From NCBI GenBank assembly GCA_002701295.1, contig NZUJ01000028.1:1-46804 (forward strand): a stretch of 46,804 bases of DNA, in the 5' to 3' direction. The stretch comes from Ponticaulis sp. (GTDB lineage: Bacteria > Pseudomonadota > Alphaproteobacteria > Caulobacterales > Hyphomonadaceae). Position 1 is the stretch's first letter. The number at the start of each line of letters is the position of its first letter. Positions 1-7,368 of this stretch are shown piece after piece. Below the pieces are notes generated by a model that saw only the letters and a program-made list of their open reading frames with translations, had not been told where the DNA came from and did no database searches. Made by a program: the position numbers and the translations under genes.

Positions 1-356
1 CCAGCTTCCACTTCTTCAACTGGCAGACCGCATTCGCAGGTACAGTCGTCAGCGGTGTGATAGTGTTCTTCGTGGATCAACTCTACGCCGCCATCGCTGT
101 CGGACCCATGGCCTTCATCTTCCTCGTCATAATGGAAATACCAATGACTGCCGCGATGGGTCAAAAGGCCATCTGAGATATCTTTCTCACCATTGAACCG
201 GCGTACCGTGCAGTGCGATTTCACGTCGCGCCAGGCCGCAACATCCAGCCTGGCCTCACTATCGAGCGGCGCCACGATGACATATCCCTGATCATGGTCA
301 CCTTCCGGATAACCCGGATTGCGCGCCAGTCTGAGTACGATCTGACTGAGTTTCAT
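1..356 (-). CDS. Hypothetical protein, N-terminal part (gene runs off the left edge)
   Basis: An open frame starts at the ATG at 356 and continues without a stop to base 1, giving about 118 codons of the N-terminus. A strong Shine-Dalgarno (GGAGGA, spaced 5 nt) precedes the ATG. The protein starts MKLSQIVLRLARNPGYPEG. It has an acidic, His- and Asp-rich middle (HYDEEDEGHGSDSDGG) and then a Cys-containing stretch (DDCTCECGLP) that could bind a metal. There is no signal peptide or membrane segment. I do not recognise the family. It is divergent from the quinoprotein gene, and the shared intergenic region carries inverted repeats. The reading frame and RBS make it a real gene; its function is unknown. 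Confidence 0.75.
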   Translation of the reverse strand, partial: MKLSQIVLRLARNPGYPEGDHDQGYVIVAPLDSEARLDVAAWRDVKSHCTVRRFNGEKDISDGLLTHRGSHWYFHYDEEDEGHGSDSDGGVELIHEEHYHTADDCTCECGLPVEEVEA

Positions 357-364
357 ATTGTCCT

Positions 365-435
365 CCGAATTTCGGTCTCTGAACTAAAGACCTTACAAAT
401 ATGGTGGCTTTTTTGTCGTACAGAATGCGACAAAA
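365..435. promoter_or_regulatory. Cluster of inverted repeats in a divergent intergenic region
   Basis: Three inverted repeats lie between the left-edge gene and the quinoprotein gene. They are CCGAA-T-TTCGG (365-375, beside the SD of the minus-strand gene), GGTCT-N9-AGACC (374-392) and TTTTGTCG-N9-CGACAAAA (411-435). The last is an 8-bp perfect dyad of the size of a dimeric repressor site. I cannot assign a regulator. The 411-435 dyad could also be a weak terminator-like hairpin. Confidence 0.4.
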
Positions 436-589
436 TTGCCCGGCAGAGGCGTGTCAGGTCGCCAAAACGTGATCAGCCAGCAGAGGCAAATGTCAGCTCG
501 ATCTCTTTCTGATCTTGCGGTTCGCGATAGTGTACTCTTCTGTTTGAGAGTCGGGCATCAGATCCGGCGCGCCACGGGGAGTGAAACGA

Positions 590-2500
590 ATGGCAACCAG
601 AGTTCTGACCAGCGGGATCAGTGCGCTCGCACTTCTGGCGGTTTCCGCAGTCGCGTCTGCGCAAGAGGCCGAGACCTCTAAGCCGGATGACACGATGCCG
701 GGCCGCGCAATTTATGAACGCTCTTGCCAGATGTGCCACGAGAACCCAGCGGACGAGCGCGCCATCCCTTTCAATCAGCTCATCGAACTTCCACGTGAGA
801 CGATTGAGACCGCGCTCGGCCCCACCGGCATAATGGCACCGATGGCAGCTGCCCTCTCTGCAGAGCAAAAGACAGACCTCATAGATTATCTGGTCTCTGG
901 CCAGTCAGAAGCACCAGACCTGTCCGGTTGGACAGATGACTTCATGTGCGCCCCGGAAGATCGCACCGTGGACCTCACTGGCGATGAAACCTGGACGACA
1001 TTTGGCGTGAACCGGGATGCCTGGCGCTATGTCTCGTCTGAACAGGCGGGTCTCACCAAAGAGGACATGGCCAATCTGGAGATCGACTGGGTGATCGGTG
1101 AGCCTGACGGCTTCCAGATGAGCGTCGCTACGGCCAATGTCGGCGACACGCTCTTTTATGGCGGCGGCGGCAACCTCTCTGCGCTCGACAAAGACACAGG
1201 CTGTGTAAAATGGACCTATCGGTTCGGCGCCCAGACGCGCTCGCCACTGACCTATGGCCAGATTGGCGACCGGAAAGCCATTCTCTTCGTCGAAGAAGAA
1301 CGGATGATCCATGTGGTCGATGCACAGTCGGGCGAATTGATCTGGAAAGCTGATGGCCAGCCTGAACGCGGCGATGGTGGTGATATCCGCCCGGGCGTAA
1401 TTGTGTATGAAGACAAGGTCATCGTGCCGATTTCGGCCTCGGGCGTGTTCCCGAATGTCGAAAGCTGCTGCACCGGACACGGCGCGCTCGTGGTTCTGGA
1501 CGCCGCAACGGGTGACTGGCTGTGGGAATACCACACCATGAAAGAGTCAGAGCCAAACGGCCTGACCAACAGCCTTGGTCAGCCGCAACAAGGCCCATCC
1601 GGTGCGCCGATCTGGGCGCAACCAACGGTCGATGCGAAACGCAATCGCGTCATCGTCACAACGGGCGAAAACACCTCCCTGCCCGCCACAAATACATCTG
1701 ATGCCATTATCGCCATCGATCTCGACACAGGTGAACCAGACTGGATTTTCCAGGCCATGGAGGGCGATGCCTGGAATGCGCATTGTCGCGGAACGGATGA
1801 AACCTCTGGTCCAAACTGTCCATGGCATTGGGATGAAGAGAATATCGGTCGCGATTTCGACTTTGGCGGCGCGGCTGTTCTGGTGACGGCTGAGATTGCT
1901 GGCGAAGCGACAGACCTCGTACTGGCCGGACAGAAATCGGGTCATTTATGGGCTCTTCGCGCCGATGATGGCAGCGTTGTCTGGTCTCAACAGGTCGGCG
2001 AAGGCACAGCACTGGGCGGCAATCACTGGGGGATTGCAACTGACGGCAAGACAGCCATTCTGACGATCAATGATCCGATCCGCGGCAATGAAGACACTGC
2101 CAAGCCCGGCGTATTTGCCTTCCGGGTAACAGATGGCGAACCTCTCTGGGGTTATGACGCGCAAGCTGATTGTGATGACGGACGCGGCGAAAAACTTGTC
2201 CGCTGCGAAGGCCTGTTCGGCTTCTCCGCGACGCCTCTGATTGTGGGCGAAACGGTTGTGGCGGGAACTCTGGATGGCAAGCTGTTCGTATTCGATATCA
2301 AAACCGGTGAAGTGTTGAACGAGATCGACACCGCTATGGAATTCGAGAGCCTGAACGGGCTTCCGGCGCAGGGTGGTTCAATTGACAGTCATGCCATCGC
2401 GGTTGCCAAAGGCATGATTGTGACCGGCTCCGGATATGCCCGTTTCGGCCAGAATTCAGGCAATGCTCTAGTGACTCTGAAGCCCGTCAGCAACGACTGA
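590..2500 (+). CDS. PQQ-dependent dehydrogenase with N-terminal cytochrome c (polyvinyl-alcohol dehydrogenase type)
   Basis: Periplasmic quinoprotein predicted to oxidise an alcohol or polyol and pass electrons to its own haem c. From the ATG at 590 it has a Sec signal peptide (cleavage near ASA|QE, residue 24). A cytochrome c module follows with the haem motif CQMCH at residues 46-50 and a likely Met ligand in GIMAPM. After that comes an eight-bladed beta-propeller with recurring A-x-D-x-x-T-G-x-x-x-W blades. A vicinal Cys pair (SCCTG, about residue 292) matches the disulfide typical of quinoprotein alcohol dehydrogenases. About 636 residues with the haem domain at the N-terminus is the polyvinyl-alcohol dehydrogenase arrangement. 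A GTG at 581 is in frame, but GGGGAG (577-582) overlaps it and is well spaced for the ATG at 590. Substrate specificity cannot be read from sequence. Confidence 0.87.
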   Translation: MATRVLTSGISALALLAVSAVASAQEAETSKPDDTMPGRAIYERSCQMCHENPADERAIPFNQLIELPRETIETALGPTGIMAPMAAALSAEQKTDLIDYLVSGQSEAPDLSGWTDDFMCAPEDRTVDLTGDETWTTFGVNRDAWRYVSSEQAGLTKEDMANLEIDWVIGEPDGFQMSVATANVGDTLFYGGGGNLSALDKDTGCVKWTYRFGAQTRSPLTYGQIGDRKAILFVEEERMIHVVDAQSGELIWKADGQPERGDGGDIRPGVIVYEDKVIVPISASGVFPNVESCCTGHGALVVLDAATGDWLWEYHTMKESEPNGLTNSLGQPQQGPSGAPIWAQPTVDAKRNRVIVTTGENTSLPATNTSDAIIAIDLDTGEPDWIFQAMEGDAWNAHCRGTDETSGPNCPWHWDEENIGRDFDFGGAAVLVTAEIAGEATDLVLAGQKSGHLWALRADDGSVVWSQQVGEGTALGGNHWGIATDGKTAILTINDPIRGNEDTAKPGVFAFRVTDGEPLWGYDAQADCDDGRGEKLVRCEGLFGFSATPLIVGETVVAGTLDGKLFVFDIKTGEVLNEIDTAMEFESLNGLPAQGGSIDSHAIAVAKGMIVTGSGYARFGQNSGNALVTLKPVSND

Positions 2501-2528
2501 CGCGACATCTCACTGCTTTTTCCTTATG

Positions 2529-2575
2529 AACTTCAACAGTGTTCGGGTTGAAGTTGACCCCGGATTGCGGTCAAC
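2529..2575 (+). promoter_or_regulatory. Two overlapping, mutually exclusive hairpins in a 5' leader
   Basis: AACTTCAAC (2529-2537) pairs perfectly with GTTGAAGTT (2547-2555). GTTGACC (2553-2559) pairs perfectly with GGTCAAC (2569-2575). The two stems share the bases 2553-2555, so they cannot form together. They sit 12-70 nt upstream of the SD and ATG (2599) of the Cys-rich secreted protein. Neither is followed by a T tract. A protein-binding dyad or a leader switch is possible. Confidence 0.4.
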
Positions 2576-2598
2576 ATCGCCCAAAAGGGGAAGAGTTG

Positions 2599-3405
2599 AT
2601 GAAAGTGTTTCAGCATTTGCTATTGGCCGCAGGCCTGATGATTTCTGTCTCGGGCAGTGCATTCGCCGATAATGTCATGGTCACCCAGGCTTGCAGGAAC
2701 GGCGAGCGCTATGACTGCAAATGCGCGAATGACACGTTCGACGCTGCGGCCAAAGGGCTTGATGCCGAGACCACAAAAGCTCTCGGCTTGTTCACAGCTG
2801 CCCTGATGGGCGACAAACAAGCCTCTCAGCAGGTGTCGACTTTGTCACCACAGATCATGATGTCGCTGCCGATGGATGATGTGATGGGTATTGTTGAAAA
2901 TTGCCCATCTGATGCCTTCAATCAGGAAATGGCCGCCGCTGAACAGGCTGCTGCCGAAGCCGAAGCTGAATTTGAAGCCGCCCAGGAAGCTGAAGAGTCC
3001 CGCATCGCGGCGATTCCAACCGCGCCTGAACCACCTGAAGTTTCCAATCCGCCATCACCTCTGCCGCCATCTGGAAATGACGGCGTTCTGGCCGCGTCCA
3101 GCTTCCGGGATGTGATCATCGCTCAGTGCCGAAGTTTCGGGAATAAGATCGGCTATTGCGCCTGTAATGCCGACGAAATGGAGAAGCAGATGCCTCCGCT
3201 GGCCTCCAAAGCGCATTATGTGACGAGCAAAATGAATGCGAGCATGGCGCCAGGCGAAATCCTGTCTGAACAGGCTGAAACCGCGTTTCTCGCCTCCATG
3301 GGCATGACTCCAGACGAGGCGAAACTGGGCGTGGCGCAATATAACAGCTTCGTTCAGTCACAGGCGCGAGAAGACATCAGCCATGCCTGTCAGGCCTATT
3401 ACTGA
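2599..3405 (+). CDS. Secreted protein with duplicated Cys-x-Cys modules
   Basis: Predicted periplasmic protein of 268 residues. The start at 2599 is chosen over 2539 because GGGGAAG lies just upstream and a clean signal peptide follows (cleavage near AFA|DN, residue 23). The mature protein holds two related modules. Module 1 has C32, C40-x-C42 and C102. Module 2 has C177, C187-x-C189 and C264. Each begins with a Q(A)C segment and a Tyr or Asp before the C-x-C. They are joined by an Ala/Glu-rich, coiled-coil-like stretch (about residues 110-133) and a Pro-rich linker (about 140-156). The eight cysteines suggest disulfides or metal binding. I do not recognise the family. It follows the quinoprotein gene on the same strand by about 100 bp. 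The 3' end overlaps the convergent hydrolase gene by 7 bp. Confidence 0.8.
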   Translation: MKVFQHLLLAAGLMISVSGSAFADNVMVTQACRNGERYDCKCANDTFDAAAKGLDAETTKALGLFTAALMGDKQASQQVSTLSPQIMMSLPMDDVMGIVENCPSDAFNQEMAAAEQAAAEAEAEFEAAQEAEESRIAAIPTAPEPPEVSNPPSPLPPSGNDGVLAASSFRDVIIAQCRSFGNKIGYCACNADEMEKQMPPLASKAHYVTSKMNASMAPGEILSEQAETAFLASMGMTPDEAKLGVAQYNSFVQSQAREDISHACQAYY

Positions 3406-4337
3406 TCCGCAGCGAAGGCTTTCACGTCAGAAACCCAAGGCGCGATGAGTTCCGGGAATTCAGGCTGACTTAGCGCGTTGACGTGATTGGCATTGGGCAG
3501 GCTGAGATACGTCACGTCATTGCCTTGCGAAATCAGTTCGTCGCGCAGACTCTCCTGCAGCCATGCCGGAAGCACATCGTCCTTGCCGCCGGAAATCACC
3601 AGAACCGGGCCGTCGAAATCCTCAATCCAGGCAGCATTATCCTGCCCGTCCTGTGTTGCCAGATCAGGCGACATTTCCATCTTCACCGGCAGGACGCGCA
3701 GAAACCAGGGTTTCCAGACTTCACTCGTTTCTTCGGCATTTAGCGCGGTGGACCAATAGGCCACAGCGTCGACTTCCGGGCTGGAGGCCGCATAGCTCGG
3801 ACAAATAAAGCCGCCGAGTGAATGCCCCCAATAGATAAGCGGACGATCGCCCGCTTCGGCTTCGGCCAGCGCCACGACATCGGGCTTCATTCCCTCAATG
3901 CCGGCAATGGATGGCGAACCCGGATTATCACCATAGCCAGGATAATCGAACTCGATCACATCGCCATAGGGCAAGAGGTTGCGGGCATAAGTGGTGCCAT
4001 ATGTGCGCCGGTCTGCGCCCGTGCCATAACACAGAAGGATCATCGGGCGATCTTCGGTCTGCGCGGCGTCGCTGGCGCGGATGATCGAGTAAGGCCCGGA
4101 TTTCGTTTCCGGATAGAGATAGCCGTGCTCAATACTCGCCGGCAGCAGACCAACATATTTTGCGTCAGTCACCAGAGGCGAGTCAGGCGAGGTTAGTTCT
4201 TCCTGATCATCCAGATACATCTCATCGACAGAACTCGCCATAGCCGTGCTCGGCGGCTGGAAAATCGTCTCCTCTTTCATGGTGATCGTGCAGGCAGAAA
4301 GGCTGAGCGCCGCGGCAGAAAGGAAGAGGAGTTTCAT
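3399..4337 (-). CDS. Alpha/beta hydrolase, lipoprotein
   Basis: A 312-residue serine hydrolase with a lipoprotein signal peptide: lipobox LSAC with the acylated Cys at residue 16. This predicts an envelope-anchored enzyme. The nucleophile elbow is GHSLGG (Ser near residue 172). The acid is probably in GGKDD and the His in NANHVN near the C-terminus, so the catalytic triad looks complete. The oxyanion region (LLCYGTGADRRTYG) and FDYPGYGDNPG resemble the bem46/ABHD13-like group. The substrate is unknown. It converges on the Cys-rich protein and lies about 900 bp from the quinoprotein gene. That neighbourhood loosely recalls pva loci, where a lipoprotein hydrolase acts after the dehydrogenase, but this is inference only. 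Confidence 0.82.
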   Translation of the reverse strand: MKLLFLSAAALSLSACTITMKEETIFQPPSTAMASSVDEMYLDDQEELTSPDSPLVTDAKYVGLLPASIEHGYLYPETKSGPYSIIRASDAAQTEDRPMILLCYGTGADRRTYGTTYARNLLPYGDVIEFDYPGYGDNPGSPSIAGIEGMKPDVVALAEAEAGDRPLIYWGHSLGGFICPSYAASSPEVDAVAYWSTALNAEETSEVWKPWFLRVLPVKMEMSPDLATQDGQDNAAWIEDFDGPVLVISGGKDDVLPAWLQESLRDELISQGNDVTYLSLPNANHVNALSQPEFPELIAPWVSDVKAFAADQ

Positions 4338-4412
4338 CAGATGGTCTGGTCCGGAGTGTTGAGGGTCTCACTCTGTACGCATGAACATGGTGAGAGGTTC
4401 ACTCTGAAGTGA

Positions 4413-4835
4413 TCAATCGTTCGGATCAACTTTCCCGCGAAGAGATTTCACCTGTCCGCGCTGGGTTTTGGCGTCGAGCCGACGTTTGACGGCATTGCGT
4501 GACGGCCGCGTCGGAATACGACGCTTTGGCACAACCAGTGCCTTCTGGATCAGCTCCGTCAGTCGCTCCTGCGCAATCTCACGGTTACGAGCCTGGCTGC
4601 GCGTGTCCTGAACTTTCAGAATAACTGCGCCATCCTGTGTCCATTTGCGGCCTGCAAGCCTCTTCAGCCGACGCTTCACAGGATCAGGCAGGTTCGGGCT
4701 TCGCTCAGCTTCAAACCGCAGCTCGACGGCCGTGGCAACTTTGTTGACGTTCTGGCCGCCCGGGCCAGACGAGGTCACAAACTGCTCAGTCAGTTCCCAG
4801 TCTTCGATTTGGATCTGATCATTGATGTGGAGCAA
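4413..4835 (-). CDS. arfB: Alternative ribosome-rescue factor, peptidyl-tRNA hydrolase ArfB
   Basis: A release-factor-like protein that frees stalled ribosomes on truncated mRNA by hydrolysing peptidyl-tRNA. The catalytic GGQ motif is at residues 26-28 within SSGPGGQNVNKV, as in ArfB/YaeJ. The C-terminus is the expected Lys/Arg-rich tail (KRRLDAKTQRGQVKSLRGK) that enters the empty mRNA channel. At 140 residues it matches the family length and lacks the codon-recognition domains of RF1/RF2. The start is a TTG at 4835, 5 bp after the stop of the upstream methyltransferase gene, so the two are probably co-transcribed. Confidence 0.92.
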   Translation of the reverse strand: MLHINDQIQIEDWELTEQFVTSSGPGGQNVNKVATAVELRFEAERSPNLPDPVKRRLKRLAGRKWTQDGAVILKVQDTRSQARNREIAQERLTELIQKALVVPKRRIPTRPSRNAVKRRLDAKTQRGQVKSLRGKVDPND

Positions 4836-4840
4836 GTGAG

Positions 4841-5581
4841 TTACTTTCCGGGCGTGGCTGACAAGACCGCATCTATTATCATGAATGTCGGGAAGCTGTC
4901 ATTCTGCTCAAACTTACGCGGATTGAGTGCTTTGAGTTCCGGAAGAGGCCGCGTTTCGGTTACGCCTTTGAGCGAGAACCCGGCCTGCATGACCGGATTG
5001 ATGATCTCTTCAAACGACCGATAATAATCCGGCACCTCCACAGGTTCGCCGCCAAAGCCTTTCCAGTCGGCTCTGCAGAGTTGAACGCCAAATGCACTCT
5101 TCGGTTTGTACCAGTTAAAGGCGCCCATGGGATGCTGAACAGACATGACCAGCCGCCCGCCTGTTTTCAGAAGCCGAGCGAACTCAGACAGCGGAACCGA
5201 CCAGTCCCGCACATAGTCGATCGCGAGAGATGACACGACCAGATCAAAGCTCCGATCTTCGAGAGTTTTCAGCGGCTGCGCCAGATCAGCCACAAAGCAG
5301 GTCGCCCTACACCCTGTCGTCCGCCTCGCGATCTCCACCATTTTGGGGCTGATATCAAAGGCCGTTGCGCTCGCCGCGCCTTTGTCGAGCAGATCCCGGC
5401 TCAGAAAGCCCGGGCCGCAACCGGCATCCAGAATCTGCAGCCCCGCCGGATCGCCAATCGCTATCCGCATGGCCGGGTGCTCATTATAGCCATTCTCAGC
5501 CTTGGTCTCAGCCATCGCGGCATAGCGCTCTGCCAGCGCTTCATAGGCTTCAAGGGCAATTGGTTTGTCGGTGTTGGACAT
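4841..5581 (-). CDS. Class I SAM-dependent methyltransferase
   Basis: A 246-residue Rossmann-fold methyltransferase of the Methyltransf_11 type. Motif I is LDAGCGPGFLSRDLL (residues about 51-65). An acidic residue after strand 2 lies in AFDISPKM, and a motif IV-like VSSLAIDYV follows. It resembles UbiE/BioC-type small-molecule methyltransferases, but nothing identifies the substrate. It precedes arfB by 5 bp. Its upstream neighbour, the YcxB-like gene, is 74 bp away on the same strand. Confidence 0.85.
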   Translation of the reverse strand: MSNTDKPIALEAYEALAERYAAMAETKAENGYNEHPAMRIAIGDPAGLQILDAGCGPGFLSRDLLDKGAASATAFDISPKMVEIARRTTGCRATCFVADLAQPLKTLEDRSFDLVVSSLAIDYVRDWSVPLSEFARLLKTGGRLVMSVQHPMGAFNWYKPKSAFGVQLCRADWKGFGGEPVEVPDYYRSFEEIINPVMQAGFSLKGVTETRPLPELKALNPRKFEQNDSFPTFMIIDAVLSATPGK

Positions 5582-5655
5582 ATGACGGTTCAGCTCAATT
5601 TAGATGAACAGCGCACCTTATACATTTGACTAAGCCAGCATAGCGCTTTTGGAGT

Positions 5656-6225
5656 TCAAACCTGACGAGCTATCAGCTTGCTGATCTTATCTTCACAAAA
5701 CGCACAGAAGCCATCTAGTTCTTCGTCACTGATAAACGCGTCGATAGGAATGTAGATCGCCTCGGCGCGGTCCGTGAAAAGCAAAATGTGCGACCTCGAC
5801 CGGTAGAGCTTCAGTATGGCTGACCAATTATAAACTCGCTGCGCATTGTTTTTGGTTTCACTAAGCGTGTCTTTATACGCCCTGACGGTGCAAGCCCCTA
5901 TAAACGAACCGTTTTCCGCCACCAGGAACAAATCGAATGGTAGGCGGGTATCTCCGATAAAATTCGGCACAACGAACATCGTCAGGAGTGCAACACCGAT
6001 CACAACAGCGACACAGATGAAATAGGTCTCAAGAGACCAGCCCTGCGAAATGCAGAGCCCTGCGCCAGCAAACACGCCGACCACAACCGCTATGGATGAG
6101 TAGAGAAAATCTTGAAACAACACCGCAAAGGACGCCTTCGCGATCCCCATTTGCATGTCATCATGATGCGCCAGAATGCGCTCGAACGTGATTTCAAAAT
6201 CTGGCGTCCGAGCAATTTCACTCAC
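5656..6225 (-). CDS. YcxB-like membrane protein
   Basis: A 189-residue protein with two adjacent membrane segments (about residues 33-55 and 65-88) and a cytosolic C-terminal domain. The ending [20 protein letters not shown] resembles the YcxB-like C-terminal domain, whose typical end is a Pro-x-x-x-Phe followed by an acidic helix. The function of that family is unknown. The ATG overlaps the glyQ stop by 4 bp (ATGA), so it is probably translationally coupled to glyQ. It occupies the place where glyS would often be found. Confidence 0.75.
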   Translation of the reverse strand: MSEIARTPDFEITFERILAHHDDMQMGIAKASFAVLFQDFLYSSIAVVVGVFAGAGLCISQGWSLETYFICVAVVIGVALLTMFVVPNFIGDTRLPFDLFLVAENGSFIGACTVRAYKDTLSETKNNAQRVYNWSAILKLYRSRSHILLFTDRAEAIYIPIDAFISDEELDGFCAFCEDKISKLIARQV

Positions 6226-7115
6226 GCCGCGCGCTCGTCTTCCTGTTTTGCCCAGAGCTCTGCTGCACCGCGTGCCAGATCACGAACGCGCGCAATATAG
6301 GCCTGACGTTCGGTTGGCGAAATCGCACCACGCGCGTCAATCAGGTTAAACGTGTGGGACGCCTTCAGCGCATAGTCATAGGCTGGCAGAGGCTTACCGG
6401 CGTCACGCAGAGCGTTCGACTGCATTTCGCAATCCTCAAACCAGCGCTTCAACATATCGACGTTTGAGTGCTCGAAATTGAAGGCCGATTGCTGGCGTTC
6501 GTTCTCAAGGAACACATCGCCATAGGTCAGCGGATGCGCGCTGTCCGGATCATTGAACGGCAGGTCATAAACCCGGTCCACACCGAAAACATACATGGCA
6601 AGGCGCTCTAGACCGTAAGTCAGCTCGCCCGAAACCGGGCGCACATCAAGGCCACCGACCTGTTGGAAATAGGTGTACTGGCTGACTTCCATGCCATCAC
6701 ACCAGACTTCCCAGCCAAGCCCCCAGGCACCCACAGTCGGGTTCTCCCAGTCATCTTCAACAAAGCGAATGTCATGGATTTCCGGGTCAATGCCGATGGC
6801 ATACAGGCTCTCCAGATAGAGGTCCTGCAGATTGATCGGGTTTGGCTTCAGAATGACCTGAAACTGATAATAATGGCCAAGCCGGTTCGGGTTCTCACCA
6901 TAGCGCGCATCAGCCGGACGGCGCGACGGCTGCACATAGGCTACGTTCCAGGCTTTTGGCCCAAGCGCACGCAAAACTGTCGCCGGATGCAGCGTACCTG
7001 CGCCAACTTCCATGTCGTAAGGCTGCAGCACAGCACAGCCCTTGCTCGCCCAGTAATTCTGGAGCGTCAGAATGATGTCCTGAAAGGATTTTGGCTTGGT
7101 GATTTCGCGTGTCAT
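6222..7115 (-). CDS. glyQ: Glycine--tRNA ligase alpha subunit
   Basis: Catalytic subunit of the bacterial (alpha-beta)2 glycyl-tRNA synthetase, which charges tRNA-Gly. The N-terminal [17 protein letters not shown], the nearby [11 protein letters not shown] and the run [20 protein letters not shown] are hallmark GlyQ sequences. At 297 residues it has the normal length and looks intact. The start at 7115 is the natural family start ([14 protein letters not shown]). The beta-subunit gene glyS is not downstream: the next genes are a YcxB-like protein, a methyltransferase and arfB. glyS must be elsewhere in the genome. Confidence 0.96.
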   Translation of the reverse strand: MTREITKPKSFQDIILTLQNYWASKGCAVLQPYDMEVGAGTLHPATVLRALGPKAWNVAYVQPSRRPADARYGENPNRLGHYYQFQVILKPNPINLQDLYLESLYAIGIDPEIHDIRFVEDDWENPTVGAWGLGWEVWCDGMEVSQYTYFQQVGGLDVRPVSGELTYGLERLAMYVFGVDRVYDLPFNDPDSAHPLTYGDVFLENERQQSAFNFEHSNVDMLKRWFEDCEMQSNALRDAGKPLPAYDYALKASHTFNLIDARGAISPTERQAYIARVRDLARGAAELWAKQEDERAA

Positions 7116-7368
7116 TTCGACTCTTTCGATAGCGCGCGGAAGCTAGCTTCAACTCACTGCCGCGACAAGTGCCGATTCGCCAGAAATCGCCTGAGACGTG
7201 AGCAACCATGCCAGTTGGCTGCGCGAATTCTGATCCACCTCCCAGCGCAACTCAGTATTCGCTTGCGCTCACCGTGCGATTATTGCGCGATGTCTTCACT
7301 CAAACGACAGTCCTCACATTGGGTTTTTAAAAATTTGGGCTGCCGCCAAATAGTCAGAGGGGTTTTCC

